Source: a virus
Virus record (IMG/VR): IMGVR_UViG_3300047362_001251
Span: 1-22,959 of that record
Length of the DNA: 22,959 nucleotides
Strand: one strand, 5' to 3'
The notes under the pieces were generated by a model. The model made no database searches and was not told where the DNA came from. It worked only from the letters and a program-made list of their open reading frames with translations. Positions 1 to 6,716 of the stretch are shown piece by piece (within the stretch, counting starts at the first letter, position 1; each line of letters opens with the position of its first letter). The position numbers and the translations under genes are program-made.

Positions 1-350
1 CCTTCAAAGTCATCATTAAGATAGACAGTATAGTTTAAGTTCGGATATAACTTCCTGATAGGATAGTTATCATTGTGGTATCCATACTCATCTCCCTCTT
101 TATACCAAGAGAATAGAGGCACAGAGTGTTTAGTGGCGAGAAATATATTGTTCAGGATTTTACTTTTCATGATATATGGTTTTACCGCAGAACAATAGTT
201 TAACCAGATATTGTTCTCGTCCATCTGCATATTCTTTTTTATCTTTTCTGGGTTAGTATTGTTTCCACTGTGGAACCACTCTTCACTCCAATCTTTACCA
301 ATGTAATCAATGATTTCATTAGGTATAATGTCACTCTTCTCCCAAAGCAT
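1..350 (-). CDS. 2OG-Fe(II) oxygenase, PKHD/prolyl-hydroxylase-like (3' truncated by window edge)
   Basis: The first 116 codons of an open frame that runs off the left edge. I chose the ATG at 350-348 because an AGGA ribosome-binding site (362-359) lies 8 nt upstream. The start lies inside the end of the upstream gene, giving a 20-nt overlap in another frame. The protein begins MLWEKSDIIPNEIIDYIG. Around residues 80-97 it reads FSWYKEGDEYGYHNDNYP, which contains an HxD pair (H92, D94) expected to bind Fe(II) in the double-stranded beta-helix fold of 2-oxoglutarate dioxygenases. The visible end, NYTVYLNDDFEG, matches the strand that normally leads into a GGE motif in PKHD-type (YbiX/PiuC-like) enzymes. 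The distal His and the Arg/Lys that binds 2OG are outside the window. The substrate is unknown. It is clearly a different subfamily from the oxygenase at 1314-1985. Family call fairly sure; role in the phage unknown. Confidence 0.8.
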   Translation of the reverse strand, partial: MLWEKSDIIPNEIIDYIGKDWSEEWFHSGNNTNPEKIKKNMQMDENNIWLNYCSAVKPYIMKSKILNNIFLATKHSVPLFSWYKEGDEYGYHNDNYPIRKLYPNLNYTVYLNDDFE

Positions 351-1308
351 CTATCTCTTCCTGTGTGTATAATGTAGTGTAATCGATACCGTTTTCAACA
401 AACTCCTCACATCTCATCATCTGCATGATTTCTTTGGTCAGATCAGCAACAACACGTCGTGACTTATTCCATTTAGCAGATAGTTCACTGATGTTAGTGA
501 TTCTACTCAAGATCAAGTCTGTTGATGCATCAGTGTCTCTCTTCACAAAGCAATCATCTGTGTCTAGATATCCAGTCAAACTCTTATCATCGTTGACTCT
601 ATCTGGAAACTGCGTGGCGAACATCTTTGGATCCATTGGCCACTTGATTTCATCAATACCCTTAAACCACTCAATGTCAAAGTTTTCCATACCCATTGCT
701 TGAATAGAATCCCAAGAAAAGTATTCTTTACCAGAGTTTCTAACGTTTGCTCTCCATTTGATCCAGTTGTCTTTCTCTCCAGGATAGTTGTCAGTGACAT
801 CAGGCAATACACGCCAATCAGTTGCATTTAGCATGTTTTGCTTTTCAGCGATTCTCTTTGATAGAGTAGAATCCCAGAAAGCATGCTCTTGAGAGATGGA
901 AGTAATCTTATCATTAATCTGGAATTGATTAACAATTCTTTGTGCCTCTAGGAATGCCTCAAGATTATTCTTTAGCTCGACAACATCATCTACTGTGAAT
1001 GCTTTAAACACATAAGATTGGAAGTAACTCTCTTTTGTGGCGAAGTTATACTTCTGCTTTCTTCTCTGTACATTTGCTGTACCATCATTATAGAGGACGA
1101 TGTACTCGATAGTGTCAGTTTCAGTATGCCACTTCTCACCAAGAACTTCCGTCTTGAATCTCTCTACCAGATCTGGTTTGAGTTTGTAAGAGGGAGCACC
1201 CACTTGTCCCGTAAGTTTGTTGGTAACATTAATACCAGTCTCTACAACGAAGTTGGAGATGAAATCCATTTCGTAGATTGCTCTTCTTACGAATTTTTCT
1301 TCTGCCAT
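331..1308 (-). CDS. Phage tail assembly chaperone-like protein
   Basis: 325 residues, starting with MAEEKFVRRAIYEMDFISNF. Residues 153-190 (AEKQNMLNATDWRVLPDV, then a charged stretch ending WIKWRANVR) match the pattern of the phage tail assembly chaperone family (Phage_tail_APC type: R/K-x-x-L-L/N-x-x-TDW-x-x-L-x-D ... W-x-x-[YW]R-x-x-[LV]R), which helps tail fibres fold or assemble. The flanking regions are not recognised: an N-terminal beta-rich part (1-100) and a C-terminal acidic/aromatic part (200-325) with a final helix-like segment. At 325 residues it is longer than a stand-alone chaperone domain. No signal peptide or membrane segment is seen. The ATG at 1308 lies 5 nt after the stop of the oxygenase upstream and has no good Shine-Dalgarno, so coupling to upstream translation is likely. 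Its position just after fibre genes fits a fibre-assembly role. The family call rests on one motif. Confidence 0.6.
   Translation of the reverse strand: MAEEKFVRRAIYEMDFISNFVVETGINVTNKLTGQVGAPSYKLKPDLVERFKTEVLGEKWHTETDTIEYIVLYNDGTANVQRRKQKYNFATKESYFQSYVFKAFTVDDVVELKNNLEAFLEAQRIVNQFQINDKITSISQEHAFWDSTLSKRIAEKQNMLNATDWRVLPDVTDNYPGEKDNWIKWRANVRNSGKEYFSWDSIQAMGMENFDIEWFKGIDEIKWPMDPKMFATQFPDRVNDDKSLTGYLDTDDCFVKRDTDASTDLILSRITNISELSAKWNKSRRVVADLTKEIMQMMRCEEFVENGIDYTTLYTQEEIDALGEE
359..362 (-). promoter_or_regulatory. Ribosome-binding site for the partial oxygenase gene
   Basis: AGGA on the minus strand, 8 nt before the ATG at 350. It lies inside the 3' end of the preceding coding region and supports the short overlapping start for a frame that is easy to miss at the window edge. 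Confidence 0.6.
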
Positions 1309-1313
1309 GGGTA

Positions 1314-1985
1314 TTAATGGGTGAGTGGCGATGGGGTTTTAATATACCATCCAGTTACAATGTATTTATTGTCTTCGCCCATAACCATGTTGCCCTTATG
1401 GACATGAGTCATGCATGCTGGGAATAATACAACTGTTCCTTGGGTTGGTCTAATTCTTCTTTTCTGGAATCTGAACTCGGTCTCTCCACCCTCTTCAATA
1501 TCATTCAAGTAGATCATCCACGTAACTTCACGTTGAGAGTATTCGTGTGATGCATTTTCATAATGCCACAGGTGATAACCACCACCAGATGGTGTTCTTT
1601 GAAATTTGATATCAGTAGATACCATTGTCATTCCTTTCAACTGGTCAAACTCATCCATGTAATGCATCATACATGACTTCAGGAATTGATTGATCTGTGC
1701 TGATCTATCAGAAGCATGATAGTTCACCATAAATGATGCATCATGTCTGTTGCCCTTGCCTTTGTACTGCGATCCACCATCGGAAACGCCATACAAACTT
1801 TGTGGAGTACCTACTGCTAATGCAGCAGTATTTTCATCCAGAACATCATTTCCATACTTAATCATTTCTTCACAGAAAGGTTTGGGTACAAATCCTTCCC
1901 AGACACCAATGAAATCTTGAAAGTCAGATCTCGTCGCTGCCTTATTCCTCATCAACTCAAGAGGACGATACGGTGCTAATCCCAT
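1314..1985 (-). CDS. 2OG-Fe(II) oxygenase, prolyl-4-hydroxylase-like
   Basis: 223 residues, a normal length for a single-domain enzyme. Residues 134-143 read GGGYHLWHYE. H141 and E143 sit where the first iron-binding pair of the HxD...H triad belongs, so this is an HxE variant. WMIYLNDIEEGGETEF (156-171) is the typical core strand pair, and PTQGTVVLFPACMTHVHKGN (180-199) supplies the distal His (probably H196). K207 in NKYIVTGWY is placed to bind the 2-oxoglutarate carboxylate. The enzyme would couple 2OG decarboxylation to hydroxylation of an unknown target. It starts only 2 nt after the stop of the fibre/collar gene, with no clear Shine-Dalgarno, so it is probably translationally coupled to that structural gene. 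Enzymes of this type are frequent in T4-like cyanophages, but their substrates are unknown. Family call strong; prolyl specificity not established. Confidence 0.88.
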   Translation of the reverse strand: MGLAPYRPLELMRNKAATRSDFQDFIGVWEGFVPKPFCEEMIKYGNDVLDENTAALAVGTPQSLYGVSDGGSQYKGKGNRHDASFMVNYHASDRSAQINQFLKSCMMHYMDEFDQLKGMTMVSTDIKFQRTPSGGGYHLWHYENASHEYSQREVTWMIYLNDIEEGGETEFRFQKRRIRPTQGTVVLFPACMTHVHKGNMVMGEDNKYIVTGWYIKTPSPLTH

Positions 1986-1987
1986 AA

Positions 1988-4900
1988 TTAATATGCTTTG
2001 ATAATATACTTAACTTTGTGGAAGTTTTCGACTAGTGGAACTTTTTTGTTCGGTTTGAATGTGACGTTTGGAATAGGTTTCTTAAACGATTCATTCAAAG
2101 TGAACGTACCACTATTTAGTGCTACATCTACATCTGATTGTGTGAATCCAATGTTGATAGTAGTACCAGCATTGCCCAGTCCTCTTCTAGCACTACCAAC
2201 ACCAGAAACGTTACCATAAGAGAAATCAGTATTGATATCAGTAACAGCTTGTGTTGTCAAGAAGTGACTGTGAGTCTCTACAGAAGCATCAAGATCTTCT
2301 AACATAATTTGAGGGGTGTAAGATTCAACTCTGGCTTGTGATTCATCAACATCAATAACAGCACCAGCGAGAACACCACCAGCAACTGATTGACCTGGCC
2401 CTGCTCCCACTGCTGCAGCAGGAGCTGACGCGGGCGCTTGGTTAACCAAGTTATTGAACGGATAAGTAGAACCCGTCCACTCGGAGCTACCAACTAGTTG
2501 CAATCTATCCCTAACACCATTTTCTACATGGTGAGGCCACCATACAGACATACTCCAGTCTTTTGCCCATGCAGCGGATCCACTAAAAGTGTTGTTGGCA
2601 GCATCAGGGAGACTAGGTGCAATTCTTTCTAGGAATTCTTCAAATGTTTCCCCAGTATTGCCTCGGAAGAATCTTGACATTGTTGCCGAGAATTCACCAC
2701 CAGCATAATCGTCAATCTTCCCTTTCCACCTTTGAGCAAAGTCCGCTGGATCACCTCTATCTTGCCAGTATTCGTCACCTAAATCAGCATCAATCCAAGC
2801 ACCTTGTCCCAGACCTAACATCTCATCATCATCGATGCGAATTTGCCATCCCAAGATACGAGCGTTCCAAGGAATTAATGGATCTTGAGAAGGACCTGTT
2901 TGTGCAGAAACAACAAAGTGTGAGTGTGCAGGCGTATTTACTCTAGCATCCAATAGAGGACCAATGATAGCATTAACGTTACCAGTTACAGTGAAGTCAA
3001 CGTCTTCTTGAATTGGTTCATTGAAGACAGTTTTAACAGTGCCAATATCAAAGAATATACTTTCATCAGATGTATCACCACTACCAATCCATTGCTGGAA
3101 TGGTGTGCTTTGTTGACCAGTACCAGTTGGGTCTCCAGTAGTAACATCAACATTGTCAATGTACCACCATCCACCAATATTTCCTGGTTCAAATGTACTA
3201 GGTGATGGCAAGAACGCAGATGAACCTGCGTTACCATCAACTCTACCAGTTCCTGCTAGTTTTCTGTTCCTATAATCAGGAACTTTGAAGTTACCAGTCG
3301 CTGTATTTGTGGTTTCATCCCAATTACCAGTACCCCCATATTGATTACCAATTACGAGAAAGAGATCGAGATAGTCTGCGACGTTATATGATTCACCATC
3401 GCAAGCCAAATACCCAGGATAACGAGAGTCACGACCACCCGAAAGATCACCATATGTATCACTTACCCATGCTGCAGGAGAGGTATTTCTACCAGGACCG
3501 AGGGATTGTTTCAGAATAGTAAGAACTGTTCCGATTGCCATTCCATCGTCCTTTGATTCTACCACAACATTGGCAGAATTGGAAGCATCGTAATAAACTT
3601 TTGCGTTTTTCTTGGCATACCAGGTGCCTCTCAATTCTGGTGCTGCTGGTTCTGATGCCCAGGTGGTTGCAGACCACGCAAATGTGTTACCGCTACCAGT
3701 ACCAACAGTAACATTAGTAGTTATTACATTGTTGAGAGTTGTTCCAGTGACTAAAAATACTCTGAATCCTGTATTTACATCTGGATCAAATGTCACTGGT
3801 CCCTCGACTGGTGCAGCGAAGTCAATAGAGATCTTACCATAACCAGAAGCATCAATCTGAATAGGTCTGTTGATGCCAGTGACAATAACAGTAGCACTAG
3901 CAACAGACTTACCTGTAGGTTGACCAGTCAGATTCGATGGTGTTGTATAGTTTGCATCTGTATCTGCACCCAGTTCTGTAGTGATATCCCAACTAGAAAT
4001 AGTTCTAGTTCCCACCTTAATAATCATGCCTGTAGTAGCATTATTATTTGGGGATGATTGGGTATAAATCTGTAATTTGTCACCATTCTGTACATCAACA
4101 GGGAAGGTAGCCTTTGAAGTAACACTACCATCTGCTCTATGTACTCTAACACGAGATGTCAAATAGTTGCTACCAGGATTAGTAGAAACAAGTGTTGCTT
4201 GTACTGTTGTACCAGCACCAAGACCAGTAATACCATTAACAGGTGCAATCGCAGATTCAATTTGTGTATCAACTGGTTGATTAGCTACATCAGGGAAACT
4301 AAACGCTCCTGGTGTTGTTGATGGGAAGTTACCAGTGGTGACATTCCAACTGGATAGATTAATACCCTCACCAATTGAGAGAAGATTTTCAACACTGACG
4401 TTAGCATTTGTACCAGTATTATATGCTAGTTGTAGATACTGTCCATTAGTAATGGTTACAGTTGTCGTAGTCGCATTGTTGAATGTAACTGCTGATCCAT
4501 TTTCTGCCAGGACATCAAAATTATTATCATCCGTAATAAAATCATTGTTATCAGAAACACCAGCTAAAGCATTACCACTAGTGACCACAAGAGCAGGAGC
4601 ATTCAGTCCAGTTACCCTCAAGATCTCACTGTATACCCTAGTATCAAATGGTTGATTAATAATATCAGTGAAATTAGGGAATGGTTCTGGTACGTTAGGT
4701 GGTCTAACAAACGTAGTGATATTCCATCTTTCTGTTCTCGCACCAACAGCAAGAGACAGATATGTTTGCGATCCTTCTGACTGACTAGATCTTAATCTAA
4801 CTTGTAGTTTGTCAGTATTACTTACAACTATCGCATTTGATAGTGTAGGGATAGTCCAAGCACCATAAACAGTCTCGCCCTGACTTACTCGCTGGACTCT

Positions 4901-5245
4901 TACTGCAAAATCATCAACACTAGAACTGTAAAAACTGGAGTAGATATTAACAGAAGCTTCTGTATTTGTGGTTAGACCAGTGATGACAATCGATGCTTCA
5001 CCTGCTCTAGTACCATCTGCCCAGGTGAATAAAGTATTCTTATCTACCTCTTCAAGGTCACTAAATGCAAATGGATCTGGCGCAAAATCTTCTGGTATCG
5101 TGACAATATACCAGAGTGTGGTTTGATCACCGATCTGAACCGTAACCGTCTGCGTTGTATTCCATGCTGAAGGAGCTTTGAACCTTAATCGGATCGTTTG
5201 TCCTTCATCTACATATACTGGGTTTGATCCGAATGAAAAGCTCAT
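1988..5245 (-). CDS. Tail fibre protein: Ig-like repeats fused to a tail collar domain
   Basis: 1085 residues. The first ~530 hold about five divergent beta-sandwich repeats. Each has a strand like NGDKLQIYTQSS followed about 20 residues later by a VG...W-[ND]-[IV]-TT strand (near residues 18-50, 144-178, 267-304, 387-423 and 485-530). Linkers contain NQP..T and VTGLN/VTGIN. A collar-like domain follows at about 571-668: GTVLTILKQ, then YPGYLACDGESYNVADY and FKVPDYRNRKLAGTG. This is the GxI...GWLxCDG...LPDLxGR pattern of phage tail-collar proteins such as T4 short tail fibres. AHSHF (773-777) and a later THSHF are possible metal-binding His pairs like those in T4 fibre tips. The C-terminus KVKYIIKAY resembles the ends of the two collar proteins upstream in the operon. 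It is the only gene here preceded by a sizeable gap (37 nt) with a late-promoter match. Probably a baseplate or distal-tail fibre component; exact position in the virion unknown. Confidence 0.82.
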   Translation of the reverse strand: MSFSFGSNPVYVDEGQTIRLRFKAPSAWNTTQTVTVQIGDQTTLWYIVTIPEDFAPDPFAFSDLEEVDKNTLFTWADGTRAGEASIVITGLTTNTEASVNIYSSFYSSSVDDFAVRVQRVSQGETVYGAWTIPTLSNAIVVSNTDKLQVRLRSSQSEGSQTYLSLAVGARTERWNITTFVRPPNVPEPFPNFTDIINQPFDTRVYSEILRVTGLNAPALVVTSGNALAGVSDNNDFITDDNNFDVLAENGSAVTFNNATTTTVTITNGQYLQLAYNTGTNANVSVENLLSIGEGINLSSWNVTTGNFPSTTPGAFSFPDVANQPVDTQIESAIAPVNGITGLGAGTTVQATLVSTNPGSNYLTSRVRVHRADGSVTSKATFPVDVQNGDKLQIYTQSSPNNNATTGMIIKVGTRTISSWDITTELGADTDANYTTPSNLTGQPTGKSVASATVIVTGINRPIQIDASGYGKISIDFAAPVEGPVTFDPDVNTGFRVFLVTGTTLNNVITTNVTVGTGSGNTFAWSATTWASEPAAPELRGTWYAKKNAKVYYDASNSANVVVESKDDGMAIGTVLTILKQSLGPGRNTSPAAWVSDTYGDLSGGRDSRYPGYLACDGESYNVADYLDLFLVIGNQYGGTGNWDETTNTATGNFKVPDYRNRKLAGTGRVDGNAGSSAFLPSPSTFEPGNIGGWWYIDNVDVTTGDPTGTGQQSTPFQQWIGSGDTSDESIFFDIGTVKTVFNEPIQEDVDFTVTGNVNAIIGPLLDARVNTPAHSHFVVSAQTGPSQDPLIPWNARILGWQIRIDDDEMLGLGQGAWIDADLGDEYWQDRGDPADFAQRWKGKIDDYAGGEFSATMSRFFRGNTGETFEEFLERIAPSLPDAANNTFSGSAAWAKDWSMSVWWPHHVENGVRDRLQLVGSSEWTGSTYPFNNLVNQAPASAPAAAVGAGPGQSVAGGVLAGAVIDVDESQARVESYTPQIMLEDLDASVETHSHFLTTQAVTDINTDFSYGNVSGVGSARRGLGNAGTTINIGFTQSDVDVALNSGTFTLNESFKKPIPNVTFKPNKKVPLVENFHKVKYIIKAY

Positions 5246-5276
5246 TTAGTGCCTACGACCGTCACTATTTCTGTAG

Positions 5277-5284
5277 TATTTATC
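5277..5284 (-). promoter_or_regulatory. Candidate T4-type late promoter (GATAAATA)
   Basis: GATAAATA on the minus strand matches the T4 late consensus TATAAATA at seven of eight positions. It sits at the start of the largest intergenic gap (5246-5282) and overlaps the stop codon of the preceding gene (TGATAAATA). Transcription would start a few bases on, leaving a short leader before the ATG at 5245. A weak TAGG about 9 nt before that ATG could serve as ribosome-binding site. Late promoters of this kind are recognised by a gp55-like sigma factor with the sliding clamp. Confidence 0.5.
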
Positions 5285-6716
5285 AAGTTTGTCGAACGTT
5301 GTACCATACACCACCGTCGTCAATCTCAACCTGAATAGGTGAAGAAGCTTTAACTTCTACTGGAATATCAACATCATCAATAACTATTTGTTCACTAGTA
5401 ACTGTCACGTCAGGTGTGATAACAGGTTCTTCACCAAGGAACTTATCCTCTGATGATGGAATGTCAATAGCATCTGGCATTTGGTCAATGTTGATATTAA
5501 ATATCGATTCTTTCTCCACAAATTGACCACCAAGACCATATGCTTTCATTTTTACCTTACCCTGACTATATCCCCTGTTGTTCCATCTAGGTATTGTACC
5601 AGATGTTTCATCACCAATCAATAAATTAACTGTAGTTTGTGATGGATCTGCACCAGTAAATGCAGGATGAGTGATCATGACACCATCTAGGTCTGTATAT
5701 TCAACTGTCAAATCATATGAGGTGACCTCATCAAATTCAAGTATTGCTTGAAAACTAGAGTCACCCCAATCAATCGTAGATGGGATAGTAAGAGATGCTG
5801 ATGGTGGTTGAATAACAGTAAGAAGTAGTGACACAGAATCTTGTAATCTACCACCATATCCTGGTGATGATGCATATAGAGTATATGTTGTTGTTTCTGT
5901 GGGTGATAGTGAAAGTGTCCCACTCAAATTCTGCAATCCAAGACCTGGTGAAATAGACATGGTTGTAGCATCACCAGAAGTAGACCACACAAGATTTGTA
6001 CTATTGCCACGCAAAATTGTACTACCATTAGGGAATGATGCGATAATCTCTGGTATCTCTTTTACATTAACAGGTATACTAAACGAATCATTTCTTGTTG
6101 GTGGTGCATAACTTACACTGTAAGTATATGTTGTGTTTGATGTAGGGTTAGCAACGAAAGAACCACCTCCATATTGAGAAGATGATAATGATCCTGGTGC
6201 GCCTTGACCAGAAATAGATCCAGTATACATGTACTGTGAATCATTAGCAGACCAACTAACAGTTATAGCATCACCTTCAACAATAGTTTGAGTAGCAGTT
6301 GAACCATTAACAGTTAACTGTGGGTTTGGATTAGCATATATGCACCCAGAGTTTACATTAGCACTGCTGTTATAATTCACAGCATTGGAATCCATACAAC
6401 CATAAGTTGCAGGTGGTCCAGAAAATGTACTGTTGCCAGTGAAAGTACCACCACCACTGACATATACAATCATGTCATTGTAGTCATTGTCAGCACCAGC
6501 ACCTTGTCTATCATCTAAACCCAAAGTTTGACTATTCAATCTTCTCAAGGCTGTATTTCCAGGACCACTACCGCTGCTACTTAAGTTATATGTCTGACCG
6601 AACCCAACATTAACAGATCTACTACCACTATTGGGTCCAATAGTTCCCCCTGGCATGCCGTAAATATAGTTTGAATCTCCAGCACTTCTTTGCCAGGAAA
6701 TGTTGATGCTTGGCAT
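5283..6716 (-). CDS. Modular adhesin-like protein: possible Ca-binding head, Ig-like stalk, shared C-terminal module
   Basis: 477 residues. The head (1-~95) is not glycine-rich like its two upstream paralogues. It ends in LGLDDRQGAGADNDYNDMIV (66-85), an Asp/Asn-rich motif resembling the DNDYND signature of DUF4114-type extracellular domains, likely to bind calcium. Residues 105-127 form a YGCMDSNAVNYNSSAN...GCIY unit, a Cys-bounded repeat common in secreted bacterial and phage proteins. Three Ig-like domains follow (about 130-219, 220-303 and 304-410), each with a GxxxxLxWS/T strand and a TxTYTxY strand. The last 67 residues (411-477), starting DQMPDAIDIPSSEDKFLG, are almost the same as in the two upstream genes. 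The start is marked by AGGAG 6 nt before the ATG, and TAATG overlaps the upstream stop. Probably an interchangeable tail adhesin; receptor unknown. Confidence 0.75.
   Translation of the reverse strand: MPSINISWQRSAGDSNYIYGMPGGTIGPNSGSRSVNVGFGQTYNLSSSGSGPGNTALRRLNSQTLGLDDRQGAGADNDYNDMIVYVSGGGTFTGNSTFSGPPATYGCMDSNAVNYNSSANVNSGCIYANPNPQLTVNGSTATQTIVEGDAITVSWSANDSQYMYTGSISGQGAPGSLSSSQYGGGSFVANPTSNTTYTYSVSYAPPTRNDSFSIPVNVKEIPEIIASFPNGSTILRGNSTNLVWSTSGDATTMSISPGLGLQNLSGTLSLSPTETTTYTLYASSPGYGGRLQDSVSLLLTVIQPPSASLTIPSTIDWGDSSFQAILEFDEVTSYDLTVEYTDLDGVMITHPAFTGADPSQTTVNLLIGDETSGTIPRWNNRGYSQGKVKMKAYGLGGQFVEKESIFNINIDQMPDAIDIPSSEDKFLGEEPVITPDVTVTSEQIVIDDVDIPVEVKASSPIQVEIDDGGVWYNVRQT
5286..5486 (-). repeat. 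Shared C-terminal module, copy 3
   Basis: Encodes the last 67 residues of the 477-residue protein, with PSSEDKFLGEEPVITPDV, then IPVEVKASSPIQVEIDD and a final WYNVRQT. It aligns without gaps to most of copies 1 and 2 and contains a 56-bp run (5419-5474) identical to copy 1. Confidence 0.9.

Noticed and set aside
1363-1370. AATAAATA on the minus strand, 55 nt upstream of the chaperone-like gene, as a late promoter
   Set aside because: It encodes Asn-Lys-Tyr (DNKYIV) in the conserved end of the oxygenase, so the match is explained by protein sequence. Not excluded, but weaker than the intergenic site at 5277-5284.
2113-2119. CTAAATA on the minus strand, a motif like some cyanophage late promoters
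   Set aside because: It lies well inside coding sequence 128 nt from the next start, and a 7-bp match is expected by chance in a window of this size.
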